Shown here one piece after another: positions 22,158 to 28,693 of a stretch of DNA of 28,693 nt (position 1 is its first letter; every line of letters begins with the position of its first letter). A program made the translations under genes and the position numbers. Source of the DNA: CAYXVU01 sp964468725. GTDB taxonomy: Bacteria > Acidobacteriota > Blastocatellia > UBA7656. The stretch spans positions 1 through 28,693 of the forward strand of contig CAYXVU010000057.1 in NCBI GenBank assembly GCA_964468725.1, in the 5' to 3' direction. The notes beneath the pieces are model-generated. The model had not been told where the DNA came from. It ran no database searches and worked only from the letters and a program-made list of their open reading frames with translations.

Positions 22158-23558
22158 ATGGCAAAAAAAGGAAATATCCTCGTCGTTGATGACGAAGAAG
22201 TGATGCGCGATGTGTTGGAGAGCCTGCTGACGGCGGAAGGCTATCAAGTCGATCTCGCCAAAACCGGCGAAGAGGGTCTGGATAAGTTTCAACAGCGCTC
22301 GTTCGATCTGGTTCTTCTGGATGTCTCGATGCCAGGCATCGGTGGACTGCGTTCGCTCGAAGAATTTCTCAAACTCGATGCCGAAGCCGTTGTCGTCATG
22401 ATCACTGCGCATGCGACCTTCGACACAGCCATCGCCGCCTGGCAGCGCGGCGCTTTCAACTGCATCGGCAAGCCGTTCGACAACAAAGAGATTCTCGGCG
22501 TCGTTGCCGCAGGCTTGCGCCGTCGTCGCAAAGATGAAGAGCATCGCGTCTTGCGGCAAACGCTCAAACGCAGCACCGACCGCAAAGAGTTCATCGCCCA
22601 CAGCGACAAGATGCTGGAGATTCTCGCTTTCGTCGAACAAGTCGCCTCGGCGCGGTCAACCATCTTGGTGACCGGCGAGAGCGGTACCGGCAAAGAATTG
22701 ATCGCTCGCGCCATTCATAATCATAGTCCGCGCACCGATAAACCCTTCGTCACCGTCAACTCGGCCAACCTGCCAACCGAACTGCTCGAGTCCGAACTCT
22801 TCGGCCACATTCGCGGCGCCTTTACCGGCGCGGTCGCCGCGAAGAAGGGCTACTTCGAAGTCGCCGATGGCGGCTCCATCTTTCTGGATGAGATCGGCAC
22901 AATTTCCATGGAGACGCAGGCCAAACTGCTGCGCGTGATTCAGGAACGCGACTTCACGCCGCTAGGCGACACCACCCGCCGTCAGGTAGATGTTCGCATC
23001 ATCGCTGCCACCAACGTTGATCTGAAACAGGCGGTTGAAGAAGGCGCGTTTCGCGAAGACTTGTTCTACCGCCTGAACGTCATTCAGATCAGCTTGCCGC
23101 CGCTTCGAGACCGTCGCGAAGACATCTTGCCGCTGGCGCAACATTTCATCCGAAAATATGCAGCAGAAAATGCCCGCGAACTTTCCGACCAACTCAATGC
23201 CGAAGTCTTATCGCTGCTTGAGCGCTATCACTGGCCGGGCAATGTGCGCGAGTTGGAAAACGTCATGGAACGAGCTGTCATCGTAGCTCGCGGACAGATG
23301 ATTCAACCCGAAGACCTCCGCGAAGAGATTACCAATCCTCTGAAATCGCACCCGCAGACCGGCGGGCAGCACATCGCCGCACAGATTGACTTGTCGCACG
23401 GCATCTCGTTTTATGATGAAGTGAATCGCTTTCAGCTCGAACTGATTCGCCGCGCGCTGGAGATTACGGGCGGCCATCAATCGCGCGCCGCAAAACTTCT
23501 GGGGATGAACACCACAACCCTCAATAGCAAAATCCGCTTCTACAACATCAAGCTATAA
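22158..23558 (+). CDS. NtrC-family sigma54-dependent response regulator
   Basis: 466-aa cytoplasmic transcription activator that drives sigma54 promoters when phosphorylated. Receiver domain 1-120 with acidic pocket D11/D12, phospho-acceptor D55 (LVLLDVSMPG) and K105 (IGKPFD). AAA+ domain about 145-380: Walker A GESGTGKE (173-180), sigma54-contact loop GAFTGA (220-225, in FGHIRGAFTGA), Walker B region SIFLDEIGT, and R-finger text FREDLFYRLNV. C-terminal Fis-type HTH (ALEITGGHQSRAAKLLGMNT) from about 438. All key residues are present. It starts 71 nt after the kinase stop, with no clear Shine-Dalgarno, so expression probably relies on the kinase transcript. I saw no convincing -24/-12 promoter in the window, so targets are unknown. 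Confidence 0.95.
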   Translation: MAKKGNILVVDDEEVMRDVLESLLTAEGYQVDLAKTGEEGLDKFQQRSFDLVLLDVSMPGIGGLRSLEEFLKLDAEAVVVMITAHATFDTAIAAWQRGAFNCIGKPFDNKEILGVVAAGLRRRRKDEEHRVLRQTLKRSTDRKEFIAHSDKMLEILAFVEQVASARSTILVTGESGTGKELIARAIHNHSPRTDKPFVTVNSANLPTELLESELFGHIRGAFTGAVAAKKGYFEVADGGSIFLDEIGTISMETQAKLLRVIQERDFTPLGDTTRRQVDVRIIAATNVDLKQAVEEGAFREDLFYRLNVIQISLPPLRDRREDILPLAQHFIRKYAAENARELSDQLNAEVLSLLERYHWPGNVRELENVMERAVIVARGQMIQPEDLREEITNPLKSHPQTGGQHIAAQIDLSHGISFYDEVNRFQLELIRRALEITGGHQSRAAKLLGMNTTTLNSKIRFYNIKL

Positions 23559-23594
23559 AAAAGCGAGAAGGTCAATCTCTCGACCTTCTCGCTT
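23557..23594 (-). terminator. Terminator of the peroxide-defence genes, next to the response-regulator stop codon
   Basis: AAGCGAGAAGGTC (23561-23573) and GACCTTCTCGCTT (23582-23594) make a 13-bp perfect stem with an 8-nt loop. On the minus strand the stem is followed by TTTT, giving with the stem's end a run of six Ts, so it ends leftward transcription of ahpD. The T-run overlaps the stop codon of the convergent regulator gene. The plus strand lacks a T-run, though the hairpin may still slow polymerase from that side. Confidence 0.85.
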
Positions 23595-23770
23595 GCGCGA
23601 CCAATTCGGTTGACGGCAGATTGCAACGTTGCGCAATGACCGCAAGCGGCTCCCTACCGGTTTTACAACCTTTGCGCTGCCAACCCTTCGGGCTGCACTG
23701 AACGACCGTTGGCGATAAAGACCATCAGCGACGGCTACGAAATCCGATCCGACGGGCTTATCCGACGGGT

Positions 23771-24334
23771 TTATAATCCGGTTGCTTGCGCCGTTGTTTC
23801 CGCTGCTGCATAGCGGCCAATTTCCAGCGAAATCGCCGCCGCTTGTACCACCGCAGCAATGCGCACGGCATCATGCACCTGATCCTCTGTCAGCCCGCCG
23901 TTAGTAACCACCTGCTCGTGCGAACGGATACACATCTCGCATCCGTTGATGGCGCTGACGGCCAGACAGAAGAGTTCGAAATCAACCTTGCTGCCGAGCG
24001 GTTTGCCCATCCAATTCATGCGCAGCCGCGCCGGTTTGCTGGCATAACTCTCTTTGCCAACCATGTGTCGAAATCGGTAGTAGACATTATTCATGCCCAT
24101 TAGCGCCGCCGCCGCTTTCGCATCTTCGATGATGCTGTTATGGACTTGCGACTGAGCGTCGGCCAACACAGCTTGCACTAACTCGGCCTGGCGCGAAGCG
24201 ATGCTGGCAGCGACCGCCGTGCCCCAGACTTGCGCGGCGCTCAGCACGGTGGATTGAAAGACCGTTTGCAAATTCAACTTGATGTCTTTCGCCGACTCCG
24301 GCAGTTGATTTCGTAAGACTTCCAGCGCGCTCAT
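23771..24334 (-). CDS. ahpD: AhpD-type alkylhydroperoxidase
   Basis: Thiol-disulfide reductant partner of AhpC in peroxide detoxification. 187 aa. The AhpD signature E-x(11)-C-x-x-C-x-x-x-H is met exactly: E120, C132, C135, H139 in NGCEMCIRSHE, the same spacing as E118/C130/C133/H137 of M. tuberculosis AhpD. An extra C123 lies just upstream. The rest is all-helical. The ATG at 24334 overlaps the ahpC stop by one base (TAATG), so translation is coupled; GGAGGG lies 7-8 nt upstream. I reject a start 13 codons earlier because it lies within ahpC. Product expected in the cytoplasm. Confidence 0.95.
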   Translation of the reverse strand: MSALEVLRNQLPESAKDIKLNLQTVFQSTVLSAAQVWGTAVAASIASRQAELVQAVLADAQSQVHNSIIEDAKAAAALMGMNNVYYRFRHMVGKESYASKPARLRMNWMGKPLGSKVDFELFCLAVSAINGCEMCIRSHEQVVTNGGLTEDQVHDAVRIAAVVQAAAISLEIGRYAAAETTAQATGL

Positions 24335-24876
24335 TACGCAGCCCTCCCCAACGTATCTTCGCCCTTCTTCCAATTACACGGGCACAACTCATCGGTCTGC
24401 AAGGCGTCGAGCACGCGCAGCACTTCATCCACGCTGCGACCGACCGACAAGTCATTGACAGTTGCCCAACGAATGATGCCGTCCGGATCAACGATAAAAG
24501 TCGCGCGCAGGGCGACGCCCGCGTCTTTGTGCAAAATGCCAAGCGCCGTCGAAAGCTCGCGTTTGATGTCGGCCAACATCGGGTACGGCAGGTCTTTCAA
24601 ATCCGGGTGCGTATTGCGCCACGCCAGATGCACGAAATGCGAATCGGTGCTGACGCCGAGAACCTGAGCGTCGCGGTCAACAAAGTCCTGATTGCGGCGA
24701 CCAAACTCGGCAATCTCTGTCGGACAGATGAAGGTGAAATCCATCGGCCAGAAAAAGACGACTTGCCATTTGCCTTTATAGGTTTCGTTGCTGATCTCCT
24801 GAAACTCTTTGCCCTTCTCCAGACCGACGACGGATTGTAAATTGAACTCCGGTAATTTATCTCCAATGGTAAGCAT
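24334..24876 (-). CDS. ahpC: Peroxiredoxin AhpC (Prx1/AhpC family)
   Basis: Peroxiredoxin that reduces H2O2, organic hydroperoxides and possibly peroxynitrite. 180 aa. Peroxidatic Cys is C51 in DFTFICPTEI. Two resolving-type cysteines, C165 and C167 in ELCPCNWKKGE, match the mycobacterial AhpC arrangement (C174/C176), in which electrons come through AhpD rather than AhpF. This fits with ahpD immediately downstream. No ahpF is in the window. GGAG lies 9 nt before the ATG. The gene is 84 nt downstream of perR on the same strand, with its own candidate promoter. Confidence 0.97.
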   Translation of the reverse strand: MLTIGDKLPEFNLQSVVGLEKGKEFQEISNETYKGKWQVVFFWPMDFTFICPTEIAEFGRRNQDFVDRDAQVLGVSTDSHFVHLAWRNTHPDLKDLPYPMLADIKRELSTALGILHKDAGVALRATFIVDPDGIIRWATVNDLSVGRSVDEVLRVLDALQTDELCPCNWKKGEDTLGRAA

Positions 24877-24893
24877 GTTGCATTTCTCCTTTG

Positions 24894-24933
24894 TTGTAAG
24901 ATTTCAAAATATCGGCTGGCGCTCTTCACGCAA
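24894..24933 (-). promoter_or_regulatory. Candidate ahpC promoter with a weak PerR-box-like site
   Basis: On the minus strand TTGCGT (plus 24928-24933), spacer 16, TATTTT (plus 24906-24911). Overlapping the start region is TTTGAAATCTTACAA (plus 24894-24908), which matches the perfect perR box in 9 of 14 half-site bases. The promoter is plausible; the operator is weak and needs a binding test. Confidence 0.4.
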
Positions 24934-24960
24934 ATAAAATGGCGACTGTAGAAAGGCCAG

Positions 24961-25386
24961 CTACTTCTTCTTCTGACAGTCGAAACAACGTCCGCGTAGC
25001 GTCACTTCAAAACTCTCAACTTGCTGTTGTCCGGGCAAATCGCAAACTTGCAATCTGCCGAGCAGATCGCAATCCACATCTTCGACTTTGCCACACTGAC
25101 GACAAACGAAGTGATGGTGATCGCCCGTGTTCGGATCGAAACGCACCGCGCCGCCTTCGAACACTTCGGCAACCATCCCGGCCTCTTTCAACCAGTGCAG
25201 CGTGTTGTAAACCGTCGCCCGCGATGTCATCGGAAATTTGCGATTGACGGCAGTGAAGACTTCATCCGCCGTTGGGTGATGGGTCGCGGCTTGTAGATAC
25301 TCAACAATGGCGCGCCGTTGCGGTGTCATCTTCAAACCGCGCGATTGCGCCATCGTTTCAACCGATCTGTTATGTAGTTTGCTCAC
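24961..25386 (-). CDS. perR: PerR-type peroxide-sensing repressor (Fur family)
   Basis: Metal-dependent repressor whose Fe form is inactivated by H2O2, derepressing peroxide genes. 141 aa. Winged-helix region: GLKMTPQRRAIVEYL and SRATVYNTLHWL. Regulatory metal ligands match B. subtilis PerR by position: H37, D84 (RFD), H90 and H92 (DHHHFVC), and D103. The Asp at the D104-equivalent position is typical of PerR. Structural zinc cysteines: C95, C98, C134, C137 in CRQC and CFDC. The start is ambiguous: GTG at 25386 gives a length matching PerR; an ATG at 25353 would give 130 aa. Neither has a Shine-Dalgarno. With ahpC and ahpD downstream, the role is well supported. Confidence 0.92.
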   Translation of the reverse strand: MSKLHNRSVETMAQSRGLKMTPQRRAIVEYLQAATHHPTADEVFTAVNRKFPMTSRATVYNTLHWLKEAGMVAEVFEGGAVRFDPNTGDHHHFVCRQCGKVEDVDCDLLGRLQVCDLPGQQQVESFEVTLRGRCFDCQKKK

Positions 25387-25394
25387 GACGCTGC

Positions 25395-25425
25395 TTAGAA
25401 TAATTCTAAATTAAGAATCTGTCAA
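25395..25425 (-). promoter_or_regulatory. perR promoter overlapped by a PerR-box palindrome
   Basis: On the minus strand an exact TTGACA (plus 25420-25425) is 17 bp from TATTCT (plus 25397-25402). TTAGAATAATTCTAA (25395-25409) is a perfect 7-1-7 palindrome and differs from the B. subtilis PerR box TTATAATnATTATAA at one base per half. It covers the -10, so autorepression is expected. It lies about 10 nt before the GTG start. Confidence 0.75.
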
Positions 25426-25513
25426 GATGACCCAGGAGAAAAATTTTTATCGGGAAAAGATCATTCCGTTCATAAAGTAAGGAGAGGGGTTCAGCTTCAG
25501 CAGGTAAGAGTTT

Positions 25514-25519
25514 TATAAT
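25514..25519 (+). promoter_or_regulatory. Candidate -10 of the aldehyde dehydrogenase gene
   Basis: An exact TATAAT lies 34 nt before the ATG. No good -35 is found at 16-18 bp, so the promoter is only tentative. The gene's ribosome site is strong: GAGGAG 7 nt before the ATG. Confidence 0.35.
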
Positions 25520-25552
25520 CAGCGCGCAGAAAACCGGAAGAGGAGACAACCG

Positions 25553-27019
25553 ATGAATAGCTTTCCCGAACTCGGCCAGACAGTTTTGAACTTCATCAAT
25601 GGCTGCTGGGAGCCATCCCCTACGGACAAGTGGACAGATCGCTATGATCCGGCAGATCAATCCATACTCGTCGCGCGGGCGCCGGATTCGTCGCGCGCCG
25701 ATGCGCAGCGCGCGATTGTTGCCGCAGCGCGTGCCGCCGAAGTCTGGCGCAATGTGCCAGCTCCGCAGCGGGGGCGACTGCTTTTCGATTGGCTCGCTTG
25801 GATTGACCGACACCAAGAAGCGATTGCCTATCTGCTCACCCGCGAAGAGGGCAAGATTCTTCCTGAAGCACGCGGCGAAGTGCGCCGCGCCCTGGACATC
25901 CTTGAATACACTGCGGGGATGGGGCGTCGGCTCGAAGGCAGCGTCTATCCGGCGGAAGAAGAATTCGTCTTTTGTTATTCCAAGCCGCAACCGCTCGGCG
26001 TCGTCGGCCTCATCAGCCCATGGAATTTTCCCGTCGCGATTCCGGTGTGGAAACTTGCGCCCGCGCTCATTGCTGGCAATACGGCGGTACTCAAACCATC
26101 GCCGCTCACCCCGCTCACTGCTGCCGCGCTCGTTAGCGGACTGGAAGAAGTCGGCATCCCGAAAGGCGTCGTCAATCTCATTCACGGCGACAGCGAACCG
26201 GGTGCGGAGTTGATCGCTAACGAAGCGGTAACCGGCATCTCCTTCACAGGCTCGACCAAAGTCGGCAAACTGATTGCGCGCGCCGCTTCGGAACGTTTGC
26301 TCAAACTGCAACTCGAACTTGGCGGTAAGAATCCACAGATCGTTCTTGAAGATGCCGACCTCGACTTAGCCGTCAATGGCGTCGTGATGGGAGGGCTCGG
26401 CTCTACCGGCCAGCGTTGCACAGCGACCAGCCGCGCCTTAGTTGCGGCTAACGTGTATGACGAGTTTCTCAGCCGCTTGGTAGCGCGGGCGTTGGCGATG
26501 AAGGTAGGGGCGGGAACCGAACCGGGGATCGAGATTGGACCTCTGGTCGATTCACGAGCGATGAGCGGGGTCAATCATTACGTTGAAGTTGGTCGCCGAG
26601 AAGGCGCGAAGTTTTGTGCGGGCGGCGCACCTCTCAAGGACGGAGCTTTGGGCAACGGGTTCTTCTTCGCGCCAACCGTGCTGGAAGCCCAACCCGATAT
26701 GGAGATTGCCAAAGAGGAAATTTTCGGCCCTGTCGTTTCGGTTATTCGCGTACACGATCTTGAGGAAGCCATCAAGATTGCCAACGCTGTGCGTTATGGG
26801 CTGACTTCGACTGTCTTTACTCGTGATGTCGGAAAGGTGCTGCGCTTTGCCGAACAGGCGCAAGCAGGTATCGTGCATGTCAATCGCCCTGGCGTCGGCG
26901 GCTATTCGCATGTGCCGTTCGGAGGGATAAAAGAGAGTGGCTACGGTGGCAGAGAGGTTGGCAGCGAGGTGATGGATTTTTACACCGAAACCAAAGTCGT
27001 TTATGTGAACTACAAATAG
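25553..27019 (+). CDS. NAD(P)-dependent aldehyde dehydrogenase, YcbD/KGSA-dehydrogenase-like
   Basis: Oxidises an aldehyde to its carboxylate with NAD(P). 488 aa, typical ALDH length. Catalytic and cofactor residues: N158 in SPWNFPVAIP, K181 in LKPS, E255 in LELGGKNPQ, and nucleophile C289 in GSTGQRCTATSR. The NAD-loop motif FTGST lies at 231-235, and EEIFGPVVSV near 385-395 is intact. The GQRCTATSR text resembles alpha-ketoglutaric semialdehyde dehydrogenases (YcbD type), which act in sugar-acid breakdown; succinate-semialdehyde and other substrates cannot be excluded. It is divergent from perR with 166 nt between. No sugar-acid genes are next to it. Confidence 0.92.
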   Translation: MNSFPELGQTVLNFINGCWEPSPTDKWTDRYDPADQSILVARAPDSSRADAQRAIVAAARAAEVWRNVPAPQRGRLLFDWLAWIDRHQEAIAYLLTREEGKILPEARGEVRRALDILEYTAGMGRRLEGSVYPAEEEFVFCYSKPQPLGVVGLISPWNFPVAIPVWKLAPALIAGNTAVLKPSPLTPLTAAALVSGLEEVGIPKGVVNLIHGDSEPGAELIANEAVTGISFTGSTKVGKLIARAASERLLKLQLELGGKNPQIVLEDADLDLAVNGVVMGGLGSTGQRCTATSRALVAANVYDEFLSRLVARALAMKVGAGTEPGIEIGPLVDSRAMSGVNHYVEVGRREGAKFCAGGAPLKDGALGNGFFFAPTVLEAQPDMEIAKEEIFGPVVSVIRVHDLEEAIKIANAVRYGLTSTVFTRDVGKVLRFAEQAQAGIVHVNRPGVGGYSHVPFGGIKESGYGGREVGSEVMDFYTETKVVYVNYK

Positions 27020-27030
27020 AAGATGAGGGG

Positions 27031-27093
27031 GAAAGGTTGAAGGTTGAATCCCGCTATCGGATTCCGCCTTCTATCTTCACTCTTCAACCTTTC
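27031..27093. repeat. 12-bp inverted repeat in the convergent ALDH-thiolase gap
   Basis: GAAAGGTTGAAG (27031-27042) is exactly complementary to 27082-27093, with a 39-nt interior that includes CCGCTATCGGATTCCGCCTTC. The interior resembles the CGGCCATTCGGTCTCCGCCT text of the element at 3253-3406, although the arms differ. It has no U-run, so it is not a classical terminator. Confidence 0.65.
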
Positions 27094-27109
27094 GCTTCCA
27101 TCCTTCTCT

Positions 27110-28288
27110 TTATCTTTCGACCGCCATCGCTACGGCGTTGCCGCCGCCTAAACATAGGGCGGCAAGACCGCGTCGCGCGTTGCGGCGTTGCATCTCGTGC
27201 AGCAGGGTTACCAAGACGCGTGCGCCGCTCGCGCCTATGGGATGACCAAGCGCCACCGCTCCGCCGTTGACGTTGAGCTTTGCCGGGTCAAGGCCGAGTT
27301 CGTGGGTAATGGCGACGGCTTGCACAGAAAAGGCCTCGTTGAGTTCGATCAACTCCACGTCTTCCAGTCCCCATCCGGCGCGTTCCAACGTGTTTTGAAT
27401 GGCCGTCACTGGAGCCATCATCACCAGCTTTGGTTCCACTCCGCTCGTTGCTTGCGCGACGATGCGCGCGAGAGGTGTGCGCCCCAATCGGGATGCTGCT
27501 TCAGATGAAGCCACAACGACAGCCGCCGCGCCGTCGTTGACGCCCGGCGCATTTCCTGCCGTCACCGTGCCATCGGATTTGAAGGCTGGTTTGAGGCGCG
27601 CAAGGGCTTCGATAGAGGTGTCTGCGCGCGGCCCTTCATCTGTTTTGATGAGGAGAGCTGCACCTTTCTTCTGCGGTATCTCGACGGCAACGATCTCCTG
27701 CTCGAAGCGACCCTCCTGTATGGCGGCAACGGCCTTGCGGTGAGAGTTGAGCGCATATTCGTCTTGCTCTGCGCGCGTCACCTGATACCTTTCGGCGACC
27801 ACTTCGCCTGTGCATCCCATGTGCCAGTCATCGAAAGCGCACCACAGCCCGTCGCCAATCATTGAGTCAATCAACTGGCCGTTGCCCATGCGATAGCCTT
27901 CGCGTGCATTTTTGAGCAAGTAAGGGGCATTGCTCATGGACTCCATGCCACCGGCCACGGCGATGTCAATCTCGCCGAGTCGTATGCCGCCCGCTGCCAA
28001 CATCACCGCTTTTAGACCGGAGCCGCAGACTTTATTGATCGTCAACGCGGCCACTGTGTCGGGGATGCCTGCGCGGAGGGCAACTTGGCGAGCCGGGTTC
28101 TGCCCGTTGCCTGCCTGTACGACATTGCCCATGATGACTTCGTCCACTTCAGCCGGATCAATGCCTGCGCGTTCGATGGCAGCGCGCGCGGCGATCATGC
28201 CTAATTCGATGGCGCTGAAATTTTTCAGCCCGCCTAAGAACCTGCCAATCGGCGTTCGCGCGCCGGAGAGAATTACTGCATCGGTCAT
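27110..28288 (-). CDS. Acetyl-CoA acetyltransferase (thiolase family)
   Basis: Condenses two acetyl-CoA or cleaves acetoacetyl-CoA/3-ketoacyl-CoA. 392 aa, the usual thiolase length. Catalytic residues: C88 (INKVCGSGLKA), H349 (GGAVALGHPIGASGA) and C379 (ALCLGGGNA), all intact. N-terminus MTDAVILSGARTPIGRF is typical of biosynthetic (type II, acetoacetyl-CoA) thiolases, and I lean that way. Chosen start is the ATG at 28288 with GAGG 7 nt upstream; the frame is open to 28432 but that stretch is not protein-like. Divergent from a partial APH-like gene; the ends of this gene and the ALDH gene converge. Confidence 0.95.
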   Translation of the reverse strand: MTDAVILSGARTPIGRFLGGLKNFSAIELGMIAARAAIERAGIDPAEVDEVIMGNVVQAGNGQNPARQVALRAGIPDTVAALTINKVCGSGLKAVMLAAGGIRLGEIDIAVAGGMESMSNAPYLLKNAREGYRMGNGQLIDSMIGDGLWCAFDDWHMGCTGEVVAERYQVTRAEQDEYALNSHRKAVAAIQEGRFEQEIVAVEIPQKKGAALLIKTDEGPRADTSIEALARLKPAFKSDGTVTAGNAPGVNDGAAAVVVASSEAASRLGRTPLARIVAQATSGVEPKLVMMAPVTAIQNTLERAGWGLEDVELIELNEAFSVQAVAITHELGLDPAKLNVNGGAVALGHPIGASGARVLVTLLHEMQRRNARRGLAALCLGGGNAVAMAVER

Positions 28289-28526
28289 CGAAATACCTCG
28301 CACAAGAATGTAAGATTTTCGAATTGGGATTTTGGAAGGTGGCAACCGGCTCCGGTCACGACGGCCAAAATGCCAAGCGGAAAATCTCAAACTGATTCTA
28401 GGCTTCGCGCCGTGAGCGGCGCAAGCAATCACTCCCCCTTCGTCTTCGATTCGCTTGCGGGTGATGGTTATCGGGCAGTTGCGCCGTCTCCGCTTGCGCG
28501 TTCATAATCGGGCTTCCTGAATCGCT

Positions 28527-28693
28527 ATGAATACCATCCCGGAAACCATCGAAGTCCGCGCGGCACATCGCTTTGACGAATCGCGTCTGGCGCAGTTTAT
28601 CAAAGAGCAGTTGCATAACTTTGCGGGCGCTCTTGTCGTTCGTCAGTTCAGCGGCGGGCAATCGAATCCGACTTTTCATCTGACCGCGGGCGG
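28527..28693 (+). CDS. Start of an APH-fold phosphotransferase-like protein (partial, right edge)
   Basis: The first 55 residues run MNTIPETIEVRAAHRFDESR..LVVRQFSGGQSNPTFHLTAG to the edge. The QFSGGQSNPTF text is the N-lobe motif of aminoglycoside-phosphotransferase-fold proteins often found beside acyl-CoA dehydrogenases (ACAD10/11-like) and fatty-acid genes, which fits the divergent thiolase. An in-frame stop lies just upstream, so ATG 28527 is the first possible start. No Shine-Dalgarno is visible. The substrate is unknown; this assignment rests on one motif. Confidence 0.65.
   Translation, partial: MNTIPETIEVRAAHRFDESRLAQFIKEQLHNFAGALVVRQFSGGQSNPTFHLTAG

Noticed and set aside
25406..26311. 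Long open frame on the minus strand opposite the aldehyde dehydrogenase gene
   Set aside because: It covers a textbook ALDH with all catalytic residues; the antisense protein has no recognisable motif and is a codon-bias shadow.
28398..28679. 93-codon minus-strand frame at the right edge
   Set aside because: It is antisense to the plus-strand APH-like start with its FSGGQSNPTF motif, and shows no motif of its own.

Overview
The window looks like a piece of a mid-to-high-GC Gram-negative-type chromosome, most probably an Acidobacteriota member (Blastocatellia-like). That assignment is an inference from the gene mix: secretin/GspE/GspF machinery, an OmpA-terminated barrel protein with Ig-like modules, a catalytically degenerate tandem M16 protein, and a multi-TM PDZ-GAF-PAS kinase paired with an NtrC-type regulator. 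No rRNA, tRNA, transposase, integrase, phage gene or CRISPR array is visible. Gene density and codon style are uniform, so this reads as core chromosome.

Layout. Positions 1-4638 (minus strand) carry a type II secretion/type IV pilus cluster, transcribed GspF/PilC, then GspE/PilB ATPase, then a TPR-secretin cut by the left edge. The gaps hold GAATTC-rich repeats. Glutamate dehydrogenase (5025-6305, plus) follows, then a strong promoter and long structured leader ahead of an 803-aa outer-membrane OmpA-like protein (6702-9113) that ends in a clear terminator. A noncoding, hairpin-rich stretch (9192-9658) precedes a minus-strand run read right to left: M3-like metallopeptidase, aroB, a small membrane protein and the 1023-aa M16-like protein. 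Upstream of the peptidase, 16071-16262 on the minus strand has the hallmarks of a structured, terminator-ended RNA.

On the plus strand, rdgB (16453-17106, possibly leaderless) is followed 9 nt later by a signal-peptide protein with a carboxypeptidase-regulatory-like domain. A large sensor kinase (19123-22086) and its sigma54-dependent response regulator (22158-23558) form a two-component system.

A peroxide-defence block on the minus strand (perR, ahpC, ahpD; 25386-23771) shows AhpC/AhpD cysteine spacing like the mycobacterial pair. A perfect PerR-box-like palindrome lies over the perR promoter. The right end has an aldehyde dehydrogenase (plus), a thiolase (minus) and the start of an APH-fold phosphotransferase-like gene (plus).

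The features most worth a second look are the candidate RNA at 16071-16262, the M16 protein that has lost the zinc motif in both halves, the GAATTC-type intergenic element family, and the PerR-controlled redox module. All functional statements rest on reading motifs by eye; no database search was run.
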